Shown one piece after another: positions 8,199 to 16,732 of a stretch of DNA of 64,000 nucleotides. The stretch's first letter is position 1, and every line of letters begins with the position of its first letter. The notes below the pieces were generated by a model. That model did not search any database, was not told the DNA's origin, and saw nothing but the letters and a program-made list of their open reading frames with translations. A program made the translations under genes and the position numbers. This stretch comes from Streptomyces sp. NBC_00654 (GTDB lineage Bacteria; Actinomycetota; Actinomycetes; Streptomycetales; Streptomycetaceae): the NCBI RefSeq assembly GCF_026341775.1, contig NZ_JAPEOB010000002.1, positions 1,612,001-1,676,000 of the forward strand, written 5' to 3'.

Positions 8199-9179
8199 AT
8201 GACAACACCGATCCCACCTGCTGATTCCGCACCGGGGCCCGACTGGCGGCCGGTCGCCGCCGCCTCCACCACCGTGGTCCTGTGGGCCTCCGCCTTCGTC
8301 TCCATCCGCAGCGCGGGGGAGGCCTACTCGCCCGGTGCGCTGGCGCTCGGCAGGCTGCTGGCGGGCACGCTCGTCCTCGGTGCGATCTTTCTCGTACGCC
8401 GGGAGGGGCTGCCGGCCCGGGGGGCCTGGCCCGGCATCGTCACCTCGGGGCTGCTCTGGTTCGGGCTCTACATGGTGGTGCTCAACTGGGGCGAGCAGGA
8501 GGTCGACGCGGGAACCGCCGCGATGGTGGTGAACATCGCACCGGTCCTGATCGCCCTGCTCGGCGGACGGCTGCTCGGTGAGGGGCTGCCGCGCCGGCTG
8601 CTCGCGGGCATGGCGGTCTCGTTCGCGGGGGCGGCGGTGGTCGGGCTCTCGATGTCCGGGCACGGCGGCTCGTCGGTGCGGGGAGTGCTCCTCTGTCTGC
8701 TGGCCGCCGTGGCGTACGCGACCGGGGTGGTGAGCCAGAAGCCCGCGCTGCGGCACGGATCCGCGCTCCAGGTCACCACCTTCGGCTGCCTGATCGGTAC
8801 GGTCGCCTGTCTGCCGTTCTCCGGCGTGCTGGTCTCCGAGGCCGCCGACGCGCCGCTGTCCGCCACGCTGAACATGGTGTACCTGGGCGTCTTCCCGACC
8901 GCCCTCGCCTTCACCACCTGGGCCTACGCCCTGGCCCGCACCACCGCGGGCCGGATGGGCGCCACCACGTACGCGGTACCCGCGCTGGTGGTGGTGCTGG
9001 CCTGGCTGTTGCTCGACGAGGTGCCCGCACCGCTCAGCATCGCCGGCGGGCTGCTCTGCCTGGCCGGAGTGGCGGTCTCCCGGACCCGTAAGCAGACTGG
9101 CCTGACGCGGAAGAGTCGGGCACGGCCGGTGGAGGGATCCCGTCATGACGAGGAGCACCAAGCAGCGGGGCGAGGGTAA
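8199..9179 (+). CDS. EamA/DMT family transporter
   Basis: A 326-residue inner-membrane exporter with ten predicted helices and two EamA repeats (about residues 15-145 and 160-295). The start of each repeat is visible as VVLWASAFVSIR and LLAAVAYATGVVSQKPAL. Substrates of this superfamily are amino acids, nucleobases or drugs; none can be chosen here. It lies 159 bp after the ArsR-like regulator gene, with a TTGACG hexamer and a C-GATTG/CAAT-type dyad around 8138-8165 in between. The 3' end overlaps the polyphosphate kinase gene by 35 bp, giving the last residues an unusual charged tail. Confidence 0.88.
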   Translation: MTTPIPPADSAPGPDWRPVAAASTTVVLWASAFVSIRSAGEAYSPGALALGRLLAGTLVLGAIFLVRREGLPARGAWPGIVTSGLLWFGLYMVVLNWGEQEVDAGTAAMVVNIAPVLIALLGGRLLGEGLPRRLLAGMAVSFAGAAVVGLSMSGHGGSSVRGVLLCLLAAVAYATGVVSQKPALRHGSALQVTTFGCLIGTVACLPFSGVLVSEAADAPLSATLNMVYLGVFPTALAFTTWAYALARTTAGRMGATTYAVPALVVVLAWLLLDEVPAPLSIAGGLLCLAGVAVSRTRKQTGLTRKSRARPVEGSRHDEEHQAAGRG

Positions 9180-10215
9180 CGGGGCGCGGCGGAAGGGTGG
9201 CGGGAAGCGCGGTTCCGCACCCGGGTCCGGGGCCGGGTCCGCTTCCGCGTCGGCATCCGCGTCGGCTTCCGCTTCGGAGGACGCGAAGCAAGCCGCGCGC
9301 TACGGGGGCCCGTATCTCGACGGCTTCGCCGTGGCCGACAGCGGCGACGACGACCCGGTGCTGGTGACACCGCGCGGGCACGCCCGGGAGGCCTGGCGCG
9401 AGGACTACCCGTACGAGCGCAAGCTCCCCCGCCGGGACTACGAGAAGCGCAAGCGTGCCCTGCAGATCGAGCTGCTGAAGCTCCAGCACTGGGTGAAGGA
9501 GCACGACGAGCGGCTGGTGATCCTCTTCGAGGGGCGCGACGCGGCGGGCAAGGGCGGCACGATCAAGCGGTTCACCGAGCATCTCAATCCGCGTGGTGCC
9601 CGGGTGGTGGCGTTGGAGAAGCCGACCGAACGCGAACGCACCCAGTGGTACTTCCAGCGGTATGCGGCGCATCTGCCGAGCGCCGGGGAGATCGTGCTGT
9701 TCGACCGCTCCTGGTACAACCGCGCCGGTGTGGAGCGGGTGATGGGGTTCTGCACGACCCGTGAGTACCTCGAGTTCATGCACCAGGCGCCGGACTTCGA
9801 GCGGATGCTGGCGCGCGACGGCATCCACCTGGTGAAGTTCTGGTTCTCCGTCTCGCGCAACGAGCAGCGCAACCGGTTCATGATCCGGCAGATCGATCCG
9901 GTACGCCGGTGGAAACTGAGCCCGGTCGACCTGGCGTCGCTCGACAAGTGGGACGCGTACACGGAGGCCAAGGAGCTGATGCTGTTCCACACGGACACGG
10001 CGGACTCGCCCTGGACCGTGGTGAAGAGCAATGACAAGAAGCGGGCGCGGCTGGAGGCGATGCGCCATGTGCTGCACCGCTTCGACTACCCGGACAAGGA
10101 CCCCGAGGTGGTCGGAGCACCGGACCCGCTGATCGCGGGTCCGGCCTCACGGCTGTTCGAGCAGGGCGAGATGGACGCCCGGCTGCTGGCCCCGGAGGCC
10201 CCGCGCGGTTCCTGA
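9145..10215 (+). CDS. ppk2: Polyphosphate kinase 2
   Basis: A 356-residue PPK2 enzyme that moves phosphate between polyphosphate and nucleoside diphosphates (or GMP/AMP, depending on class). The Walker A loop FEGRDAAGKGGTIKR and Walker B/lid region FDRSWYNRAGVERVMGF are intact, and the fold runs to residue 310. The first 50 residues are unusual: a basic Gly/Lys-rich stretch followed by an (Ser-Ala)n repeat encoded by a short tandem repeat around 9236-9272. The start overlaps the transporter gene by 35 bp, suggesting co-transcription. Cytosolic. Confidence 0.93.
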   Translation: MTRSTKQRGEGNGARRKGGGKRGSAPGSGAGSASASASASASASEDAKQAARYGGPYLDGFAVADSGDDDPVLVTPRGHAREAWREDYPYERKLPRRDYEKRKRALQIELLKLQHWVKEHDERLVILFEGRDAAGKGGTIKRFTEHLNPRGARVVALEKPTERERTQWYFQRYAAHLPSAGEIVLFDRSWYNRAGVERVMGFCTTREYLEFMHQAPDFERMLARDGIHLVKFWFSVSRNEQRNRFMIRQIDPVRRWKLSPVDLASLDKWDAYTEAKELMLFHTDTADSPWTVVKSNDKKRARLEAMRHVLHRFDYPDKDPEVVGAPDPLIAGPASRLFEQGEMDARLLAPEAPRGS

Positions 10216-10233
10216 GGTCCCGCCCGCCCGCGA

Positions 10234-10326
10234 CTCCGTGCGGGCCGGGCGGCGCTGCTCCGTGCGGGCGGGCGGCGCTGCTCCGTGCGGGCGGGCGGCG
10301 CTGCTCCGTGCGGGCGGGCGGCGCTG
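10234..10326. repeat. Tandem repeat, four copies of a 23-24 bp unit
   Basis: Four head-to-tail copies start at 10234, 10258, 10281 and 10304; each begins CTCCGTGCGGGC and ends GGCGGCGCTG. It fills the gap between the convergent ppk2 and alcohol dehydrogenase genes. Copies 2-4 are identical, so the expansion is recent. Confidence 0.9.
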
Positions 10327-10341
10327 CTTTCGACACACGCC

Positions 10342-11421
10342 CTAGAAGACCACCAGGGCGCGCCCTCCCCGGCCCGCGATCATGTTGTCGAAGGCCGCCG
10401 GGATGCCGTCCAGCGCGATCCGTTCGGTGACCAGCATGGACAGGTCGAAACGGCCCGCGCGGATGTGCTCGGCGAGCACCGGCAGATCCCGCGCCGGGTC
10501 GCTGTTGCCGTAGACGCAGCCCGTCAGCGACCGGCCCCAGTGGAAGATCTCCAGGGCGTTGAAGGTGACTTCCCGGTCCTTGCCGCCGATCCCCACGACG
10601 GTGGTGCGGCCGCCGCGCCGGGTGGACTCCCAGGCGCCCCGGATCGTGGCGGGCGCCCCGACGCACTCCACGGCGACATCCGCGCCCTGGCCGCCGGTCA
10701 GTCTGCGGATCTCTCGCGGGGTGGTGGCGGAGGCGACGACGAAGTCCGTGGCGCCGGCCAGCCGGGCCAGCTCCTCCTTTCCGGGGGAGACGTCGACCGC
10801 GATGATCCGCGAGGCGCCGGCGATCCGGGCGGACTGGAGCACGGCGAGGCCGACGCCGCCGATCCCGAACACGACGACGCTCTCGCCGGTGCGGACCCGG
10901 GCGGAGTGGTGGACCGCCCCGTAACCGGTGAGCACGGCGCAGCCCAGGAGGGCCGCGTCGGTGAGCGGGATACCGGCCGGGGCGGGCAGCACGCAGTTCG
11001 CGGCGACGACGGTCTCCTGGGCGAAGGCCGCGACGTTCAGGCCGGGGTGGAGTTCGGTGCCGTCCGCGGTACGGGCATGGATGTTGGCGGTGCCCTTGAG
11101 CGCGTCGGAGCAGAGCCAGACCTCGCCGATTCCGCAGTGGAAGCAGTTCCCGCAGGACGGCGCCCAGTTGAGGACGACCGCGTCGCCGGGGACGACACCG
11201 GCGACTCCCTCCCCGACGGAGACGACGGTTCCGGCGCCCTCGTGACCGAGGACCGCGGGGACCGGGACCCGCATGGTGCCGTTCGACAGGGACAGGTCGG
11301 AGTGGCAGACCCCGGCGGCGGCGAGCGCGACGCGCACCTGACCGGGACCGGGTTGCGGGAGTTCGATGTCGGTGATCTCCAGGGGAGCTCCGACAGCGGG
11401 CAGTACGGCGGCGCGGACCAC
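10342..11421 (-). CDS. Zinc-dependent alcohol dehydrogenase (MDR, class III-like)
   Basis: A 359-residue medium-chain dehydrogenase. Catalytic zinc residues are seen in AGVCHSDL and GHEGAG; the structural zinc lobe is SCGNCFHCGIGEVWLC; the NAD-binding glycines are in VFGIGGVGLAVLQSA. This is the class III/formaldehyde-type arrangement. The GTG at 11421 is selected because AGGAG lies 8 bases upstream and the product begins VRAAVLPAVG. It lies 86 bp downstream of the aldehyde dehydrogenase gene, so the pair probably oxidises an alcohol through the aldehyde to the acid. The N terminus VVRAAV is typical. Confidence 0.92.
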   Translation of the reverse strand: MVRAAVLPAVGAPLEITDIELPQPGPGQVRVALAAAGVCHSDLSLSNGTMRVPVPAVLGHEGAGTVVSVGEGVAGVVPGDAVVLNWAPSCGNCFHCGIGEVWLCSDALKGTANIHARTADGTELHPGLNVAAFAQETVVAANCVLPAPAGIPLTDAALLGCAVLTGYGAVHHSARVRTGESVVVFGIGGVGLAVLQSARIAGASRIIAVDVSPGKEELARLAGATDFVVASATTPREIRRLTGGQGADVAVECVGAPATIRGAWESTRRGGRTTVVGIGGKDREVTFNALEIFHWGRSLTGCVYGNSDPARDLPVLAEHIRAGRFDLSMLVTERIALDGIPAAFDNMIAGRGGRALVVF

Positions 11422-11507
11422 GGAAAGGCTCCTTGGCTGAGGCTGGCCCGGATGCGCGGATGCGCGAACGGGGCGGATGCGCGAAAGGGCGGGCGGGGCG
11501 GTTTCGC

Positions 11508-12902
11508 TCAGAACTGGAGCGACTTGGTCTGGAGGTACTCCGTCAGACCGTGCGGGCCCAGTTCGCGCCCCACGCCCGACTGCTTGTACCCGCCGAAGGG
11601 GGCCAGCGGATTGAACCGCCCGCCGTTGATGTCGACCTGGCCGGTGTCCATCCGGCGGGCGAAGGCCACGGCCTCCGCGTCGTCGGCGGCCCAGACCGCG
11701 CCGGCCAGGCCGTACACGGTGTCGTTGGCGATCCGCAGGGCGTCGTCCACGTCCTCGTACCTGAGGATCGAGAGGACCGGGCCGAAGATCTCCTCGCGGG
11801 CGATGGTCATCTCCGGGGTGACATCGGCGAACACCGTGGGGCTGACGTAGTACCCCGGCGTCCTCGGGGCCTCGGGGCCGCCCGCGACCAGCCTGGCGCC
11901 CTGCGCGATGCCCTGTTCGATGTAGCCGCGCACCCGGGCCTGCTGCCCGGCGTTGACGACGGGGCCGACCCGCTCCCCCGGTACGTACTTGGCGACGGCC
12001 GCCGCCGCGAGGGCCACCGCCTCCTCGTACCGCTCGCCGTCGACCAGCATCCGGGTCCAGGCACTGCACGTCTGGCCGGAGTTGGACATCACATTGGCCA
12101 CCCCGACCGCGACGGCCCTGGCGAGATCGGCGCCGGGCAGGATCACATTGGCGGACTTGCCCCCCAGTTCCAGGGCCACGCGCTTGACGGCGGCGCCCGC
12201 GGTGGCACCGATCCGCCTGCCGACGGCGGTCGATCCGGTGAAGGAGACGAGGTCGACGCCCTCGTGCTCGGCGAGCGCCTGACCGGCGACCGGGCCGAGT
12301 CCGGTGACGAGGTTGAAGACGCCGGCCGGCAGCTGGGCCTCCTCGGCGGCCTCGGCGAACAGCTGGGCGGTGAGCGGGGTGTCCTCGGCGGGCTTGAGGA
12401 CGACCGTGCAGCCCGCGGCGAGCGCGGGGGCGACCTTGGCGACGATCTGGTGGAGCGGGTAGTTCCAGGGAGTGATCGCGCCGACCACACCGACCGGCTC
12501 CAGCAGGACGGTGGAGTTGCCGAGTTTCTCCTCGAAGCTGTACGAGGCGGCCAGTTCGGCGTACGAACCGGCGACCAGGACCGGCACACCCGCGTGCACC
12601 GCCTGCGAGAGCGGAAGCGGCGCGCCCAGTTCCGCGGTGACGGTCTCGGCTATCTCGTCCTTGCGGGCGGCCAGGACGTCGCGCAGCGCGGCGAGCCGGG
12701 CGGCGCGCTCGGCGGGCGGGGTGGCGGCCCAGCCGGGGAACGCGGCGCGGGCGGCCCGTACGGCGGCGTCGACGTCCGCGGCGGTGCCCGCCGGAACCCG
12801 GGCGATGACCCGCTCGTCCGCCGGGTTCACGACCTCGATCGTGTCCGGTCCCTCGGCAGGCCGCCACGTACCGCCGATGTACATCCCGTCATGGGCCTTC
12901 AT
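11508..12902 (-). CDS. NAD(P)-dependent aldehyde dehydrogenase
   Basis: A 464-residue class of non-acylating aldehyde dehydrogenase. Visible are the Rossmann segment [20 protein letters not shown], the general base Glu in ELGGKSAN (about residue 244), the nucleophilic Cys in NSGQTCSA (about 278) and the C-terminal [12 protein letters not shown]. It is the first gene of a two-gene operon with the alcohol dehydrogenase. An AAACTAGC...TTAGTTT operator lies 46-64 bp upstream, matching the site at the TetR/acyl-CoA dehydrogenase pair. Confidence 0.93.
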   Translation of the reverse strand: MKAHDGMYIGGTWRPAEGPDTIEVVNPADERVIARVPAGTAADVDAAVRAARAAFPGWAATPPAERAARLAALRDVLAARKDEIAETVTAELGAPLPLSQAVHAGVPVLVAGSYAELAASYSFEEKLGNSTVLLEPVGVVGAITPWNYPLHQIVAKVAPALAAGCTVVLKPAEDTPLTAQLFAEAAEEAQLPAGVFNLVTGLGPVAGQALAEHEGVDLVSFTGSTAVGRRIGATAGAAVKRVALELGGKSANVILPGADLARAVAVGVANVMSNSGQTCSAWTRMLVDGERYEEAVALAAAAVAKYVPGERVGPVVNAGQQARVRGYIEQGIAQGARLVAGGPEAPRTPGYYVSPTVFADVTPEMTIAREEIFGPVLSILRYEDVDDALRIANDTVYGLAGAVWAADDAEAVAFARRMDTGQVDINGGRFNPLAPFGGYKQSGVGRELGPHGLTEYLQTKSLQF

Positions 12903-12947
12903 GGCATGTCCTCCAGGGCATGGGTACCGCCGATGTCGTCCGAGCCC

Positions 12948-12966
12948 AAACTAGCGCCGTTAGTTT
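12948..12966. promoter_or_regulatory. Operator in front of the aldehyde/alcohol dehydrogenase operon
   Basis: AAACTAGCGCCGTTAGTTT is an inverted repeat (AAACTA / TAGTTT with a 7-bp centre). It shares AAACTAGC and the opposite half with the site at 6579-6596, suggesting regulation by the TetR protein at 6616-7305. Confidence 0.65.
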
Positions 12967-13046
12967 TTGGGCGCCAGGGACCGTCCGGAGACACCGGTCA
13001 CGTCCGGCCCGCGGATTCGCCCGGTCCCGTCGGTGGCCGTCACGGC

Positions 13047-14480
13047 TCAGACGATGCCGAAGAGAATGCCCGCGCCGAGCACCACCAGGGAGGTGAGCAC
13101 GGCCCACTTGACGGTGAACCTGGTGTGGTCGCCGAACTCGACCTTCGCCATGCCGACGAGGACGTAGACGGCGGGGACCAGCGGGGAGGACATATGGAGG
13201 GCCTGTCCGGCCAGGGAGGCGCGGGCGATCTCCAGCGGGGAGACGCCGTGCGCGGCTCCGGCCTCGGCGAGGACGGGGACGACCCCGAAGTAGAAGCCGT
13301 CGTTGGACATGAAGTACGTGAGCGGCAGGCTGAGCAGGCCGGTGACGACGGCCATGTGCGGGCCCATGCCGTCGGGGATCGCCCCGACGAGCCAGTCGGC
13401 CATGTGCTCGACCATGCCGGTGCCGGAGAGGACGCCGGTGAAGACGGCCGCGGCGAAGACCATGCCGGAGACATTGAGGACGTTGTCCGCGTGGGCCGCG
13501 ATGCGGGCCCGCTGGTCGGGCATGTGCGGGAAGTTGACGGTGAGGGCGAGGGCGGCGCCGAGCAGGAAGAGGACCGGGATCGGCATCAGTTCCATGATCA
13601 TCGCGGTCAGCAGGGCCACGGTGAGGCCGGCGTTGAACCAGTAGAGCCTGGGGCGCAGGGTGGCCCGGTTCGGGTCCAGGCCCTTGAACTCCTCTTCGTC
13701 GCCGGCATGACCGGCGGCCGGTGCGGGGTCGGCGTCCGCACCAGCACCAGCACCAGCAGTGACCGTGCCGGACCCGCCGGAAGCCTTGGCCGTACGGTCG
13801 CTGCCGCCACCCGCACCGACGAGCACCGTCTCCGTCTCCCGCACGAGGGCTTCGTCCAGGGTGAGGATGCCGAGCCGCTTGCGCTCACGCCGGCCGAGGA
13901 CGAACGCCAGCACGAAGACGGCGAGCAGTCCGACCGCGAGCGCCGGGATCATGGGGACGAAGATGTCGGCCGCGTCCACCTTGAGCGCGGTGGCGGCACG
14001 GGCGGTGGGGCCGCCCCAGGGAAGGGTGTTCATCACGCCGTTCGCCGTGGCGGCGACGCCGGTCATCACGACCAGGCTCATCTTCAGACGCTTGTAGAGC
14101 GGATACATCGCCGAGACGGTGATCATGAAGGTGGTGGAGCCGTCGCCGTCCAGCGAGACGATCGCGGCGAGTACCGCCGTACCGACGACGATCCGCAGCG
14201 GGTCGGCCTTGCAGAAGCGCAGGATGGCCCGGACGATCGGGTCGAAGAGGCCGACGTCGATCATCACGCCGAAGTACACGATGGCGAACATGAGCATCGC
14301 GGCGGTCGGCGCGAGGTTGCCGACGCCCTCGATGACGTAGTCGCCCAGCTCGGCCCCCTGGCCGACGGCGACACAGAAGAGCGCGGGGATCAGGACCAGC
14401 GCCGCGATCGGCGACATCTTCTTCGTCATGATCAGCACCAGGAAGGTGGCGATCATGGCGAAGCCGAGGATTGTCAGCAT
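13047..14480 (-). CDS. CitMHS family metal-citrate/H+ symporter
   Basis: A 477-residue inner-membrane transporter of the CitMHS family, which imports citrate complexed with a divalent metal. About 12 hydrophobic helices are present; the N-terminal MLTILGFAMIATFLVLIMTK and the conserved block VSLDGDGSTTFMITVSAMYP with the following NGVMNTLPWGGPTARA are family features. A hydrophilic loop of about 70 residues near the middle (residues 215-275, Ala/Gly-rich and acidic) is longer than usual. ATG 14480 is preferred over GTG 14489 because AGGTG is better spaced. An inverted repeat (14487-14544) overlaps the leader and may be the control site. Confidence 0.9.
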   Translation of the reverse strand: MLTILGFAMIATFLVLIMTKKMSPIAALVLIPALFCVAVGQGAELGDYVIEGVGNLAPTAAMLMFAIVYFGVMIDVGLFDPIVRAILRFCKADPLRIVVGTAVLAAIVSLDGDGSTTFMITVSAMYPLYKRLKMSLVVMTGVAATANGVMNTLPWGGPTARAATALKVDAADIFVPMIPALAVGLLAVFVLAFVLGRRERKRLGILTLDEALVRETETVLVGAGGGSDRTAKASGGSGTVTAGAGAGADADPAPAAGHAGDEEEFKGLDPNRATLRPRLYWFNAGLTVALLTAMIMELMPIPVLFLLGAALALTVNFPHMPDQRARIAAHADNVLNVSGMVFAAAVFTGVLSGTGMVEHMADWLVGAIPDGMGPHMAVVTGLLSLPLTYFMSNDGFYFGVVPVLAEAGAAHGVSPLEIARASLAGQALHMSSPLVPAVYVLVGMAKVEFGDHTRFTVKWAVLTSLVVLGAGILFGIV

Positions 14481-14486
14481 GGGAGA

Positions 14487-14544
14487 CACCTAACGTTCAC
14501 CTTTGAACTCCCACCGGAGTCGGCGGTCCGGATGACGTTAGGTG
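14487..14544. promoter_or_regulatory. Paired inverted sites upstream of the citrate transporter
   Basis: CACCTAACGT (14487-14496) and its exact complement ACGTTAGGTG (14535-14544) flank the likely promoter/leader of the transporter gene with 38 bp between them. Such spacing suits two bound regulator molecules or a looped operator. Confidence 0.5.
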
Positions 14545-14601
14545 CCCCGTTCCTGCGTTAACAAGATGTTGACGTGCGAGCAATACGAGCAAAACCCCAG
14601 G

Positions 14602-14739
14602 TCAATGGGGTGCCGTTACGGAGACGGGGATGGCGTTGAGCACGGCGGGGCGTGTGCAGCGGACCTGGTTGCGGACGGCCAGGGAGTTCAGCGCGAAGTC
14701 GAAGTGGGCGCTCTGCGAGGGCGGCGGCGGGGGCAGCAC
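14602..14739 (-). CDS. Possible small ORF downstream of TetR
   Basis: A frame that starts with GTG 14739, two codons after the TetR stop and in the same frame, encodes 45 residues beginning VLPPPPPSQSAHFDFALNSL and ending in a Val/Ala-rich tail (NAIPVSVTAPH). Composition is not that of an antisense shadow, but there is no ribosome site. It could be a tiny protein, a broken C-terminal extension of TetR, or chance. I do not recognise it. Confidence 0.25.
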   Translation of the reverse strand: MLPPPPPSQSAHFDFALNSLAVRNQVRCTRPAVLNAIPVSVTAPH

Positions 14740-14742
14740 CAG

Positions 14743-15363
14743 TCAGTCGAGGATCCGCCCGAGGTAGGCCATGACCAGGACCCGGGTCTCGGCGACGATG
14801 GCCCGGTCGCCCGACGGGTCGGTGCGGAAGGCGAGTTGGAAGAGTGCGTCGGCGGCCTCGACACTGACCAGGCTCGCCCGGAGCAGGTGCTCGTCGGGGG
14901 TGCGGCCGAGGTGGTCGGCGAGCAGGTCGGCGAGCTTGGCCGCGACCCGCGGGTTGGCGTCGCCCATGGGGTCGTCGGCCGGGGACGGGGCGCCGAAGTC
15001 GACGAGGGCGAAGCCGGGGACGGACCGCTTCATCGCGAGGTACTCGTCCAGCACGGCGTCGACGACCGCGCGCCAGTCGGCGGCCGGAACGCCGGTGAGC
15101 CGCGCGGTGATGCGCTCCGTGTAGCTGTTCAGATTGCGCAGGGCCAGGGCGTCGACCAGGGCCCGCTTGTTGGAGAAGAACCGGTAGACGGAGCCGATGG
15201 GCACCTGCGCCCGGACGGCGACGGCACGGGTGGAGAGCTGTTCGTAGCCGGTCTCGTCGAGCAGTTCGGCGCAGGCGTCGAGTATCCGGGCGAGACGTTC
15301 GGCGCTGCGCCGCTGCACGGGGGCGCGGCGGAGGTTCGGGTTCGCATGGGGCACGGGCTCCAT
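14743..15363 (-). CDS. TetR/AcrR family regulator
   Basis: A 206-residue TetR-type regulator. The HTH region spans about residues 20-66 (ARILDACAELLDETGYEQLS, then TRAVAVRAQVPIGSVYRFFS) and is followed by NKRALVDALA. The remaining helices are the ligand pocket, with no recognisable ligand class. The start at ATG 15363 gives a short basic leader. It is divergent from nothing on its 5' side: the upstream membrane-protein gene ends 55 bp away on the same strand, so it may be read as the last gene of that operon. Confidence 0.88.
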   Translation of the reverse strand: MEPVPHANPNLRRAPVQRRSAERLARILDACAELLDETGYEQLSTRAVAVRAQVPIGSVYRFFSNKRALVDALALRNLNSYTERITARLTGVPAADWRAVVDAVLDEYLAMKRSVPGFALVDFGAPSPADDPMGDANPRVAAKLADLLADHLGRTPDEHLLRASLVSVEAADALFQLAFRTDPSGDRAIVAETRVLVMAYLGRILD

Positions 15364-15418
15364 GATGCCGTGGGTCTCCTCCGCGGGAACGGGCGGTGGC
15401 CGCCGGTCCGACAGGCTC

Positions 15419-16732
15419 TCAGGCGATGAGCAGGGTGAGTCCGCCGAGGGTGTACGCGATCATCAGGACCAGCAGGGGCAGTTGTCCGGCGACCGCGCGG
15501 CCCGGCGGGAACAGCCGCACGGACCGGTCATGGGCGGCGACGACCCCGAGCACATGGCCGAGCACGATGGCGGCGACCTGGAGCGTGGCGAGGGCGCCGG
15601 GTCCCAGGGGCGGCCCGGGGGCGGCGGGATTGTCGGTGCCGAGTGCCATCATGACGGTGCGTGGCCCTTCGGTGACGAAGAGCGTGAAGTAGTGGGCGAC
15701 GAGATAGCCGAGGGCGATCGGGACGAGCGAGTGCGCGAAGGCGGTGAGGGGGTGCGGCAGCCGGCCGGATATCAGCCGGGTGGCTCCGGCGCACAGGGTG
15801 TAGAGGGCGGCGACCAGGGCGACGGCGCCGAGGAGTCCGAGCGTGGCGGCCGCGGTGCGGCCCAGGGGTGAGGTCTGGACGGTGGTGATCCAGGAGGGGG
15901 CGTCGGAGAAGCCGTCGTAGGCGGTGGATCCGAGCATGACGCAGACGGTGGCGACGAGCCCGGGGACCTGCGCGGTGGCGTCGAGTCCGTTGAACGGGGA
16001 GCGCAGGACGAGGCGGCGGTCGGAGCGGCGGCGCCCGAGCGGGGAGAGGCGGGCCAGCAGGCCGGAGTAGACCTCGAAGGCGTCGGCGTGGTCGAACCAG
16101 CGGTCCCCGTGGCGGGCGGCGCCCGCGAGATGGATCGCGGTGTACACGGCGAGGAAGAGGAGGAGCGCGGTGGCCGACGCGGGGTCGGGGGCGACCAGTT
16201 CGAGCCAGGTGAAGGCGAGGAGCCCGGCCGCCGCGGGCCACATCCCCAGCCGGACGGGGACGGGGCGGCCGGCGGCCGGGTCCCGGCGCAGGGCGCGGCA
16301 GACCAGGAGGTGCGTGGTGCGCAGGGGGTTGAGCAGCCGCCAGACGGGGCCCAGGAACAGGGAGGCCGGGACGAGCCCGACCCAGAAGAGCACATAGAGC
16401 GCACCGGCGGCCGGATTGCGTTCCGGGTCCTCCGGGCCGAGGAGGAGCTGGAGTACGACGAACAGGGCGGCGCCCGCCCCGAGTACGCGCGCCGCGATAC
16501 GGGTGGGCCGGGCATCGGCGAGCCGTTGCACGGCGCCCGGCAGCGGGCGGCCCGCCCGGTCGCCCCGGAAACGGGAGGCGGACCAGAGCAGGCCGAGCGC
16601 GAGGAAGGAGACGAAGAGCGCGGTGAACGCGCCCGCGAAGGCGTAGAAGGGCGACAGCGGCAGGTCGTGCTGCGAGCCGACGCCGTGGGCGAGTACGGAC
16701 ACCGTGCGCACCGGGCCTTCCGGACCCGTCAC
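15419..16732 (-). CDS. Polytopic membrane protein of a coupled three-gene operon
   Basis: A 437-residue integral membrane protein with about ten hydrophobic helices, for example AFTALFVSFLALGLLW, GALYVLFWVGLVPASLFLGP and ALYTLCAGATRLI. I do not recognise a named family. The loop before helix 3 has RLLNPLRTTHLLVCRAL, with Arg-rich cytoplasmic loops. GTG 16732 overlaps the stop of the upstream lipoprotein gene (GTGA), so translation is coupled. Together with the beta-helix protein and lipoprotein it probably forms an envelope-associated complex. The function is unknown. Confidence 0.78.
   Translation of the reverse strand: MTGPEGPVRTVSVLAHGVGSQHDLPLSPFYAFAGAFTALFVSFLALGLLWSASRFRGDRAGRPLPGAVQRLADARPTRIAARVLGAGAALFVVLQLLLGPEDPERNPAAGALYVLFWVGLVPASLFLGPVWRLLNPLRTTHLLVCRALRRDPAAGRPVPVRLGMWPAAAGLLAFTWLELVAPDPASATALLLFLAVYTAIHLAGAARHGDRWFDHADAFEVYSGLLARLSPLGRRRSDRRLVLRSPFNGLDATAQVPGLVATVCVMLGSTAYDGFSDAPSWITTVQTSPLGRTAAATLGLLGAVALVAALYTLCAGATRLISGRLPHPLTAFAHSLVPIALGYLVAHYFTLFVTEGPRTVMMALGTDNPAAPGPPLGPGALATLQVAAIVLGHVLGVVAAHDRSVRLFPPGRAVAGQLPLLVLMIAYTLGGLTLLIA

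Noticed and set aside
7137..9161. A 674-codon minus-strand frame
   Set aside because: It is antisense to the TetR, ArsR and EamA genes; product is Arg/Gly/His-rich with no family signals.
10234..10326. Possible CRISPR array
   Set aside because: The units touch one another with no spacers and there are no cas genes.
11433..14561. A 1042-codon open frame on the plus strand
   Set aside because: It runs opposite the aldehyde dehydrogenase and citrate transporter genes. Its translation is Gly/Arg/Asp-rich and lacks domains. In GC-rich DNA, the frame opposite a real gene often stays open.
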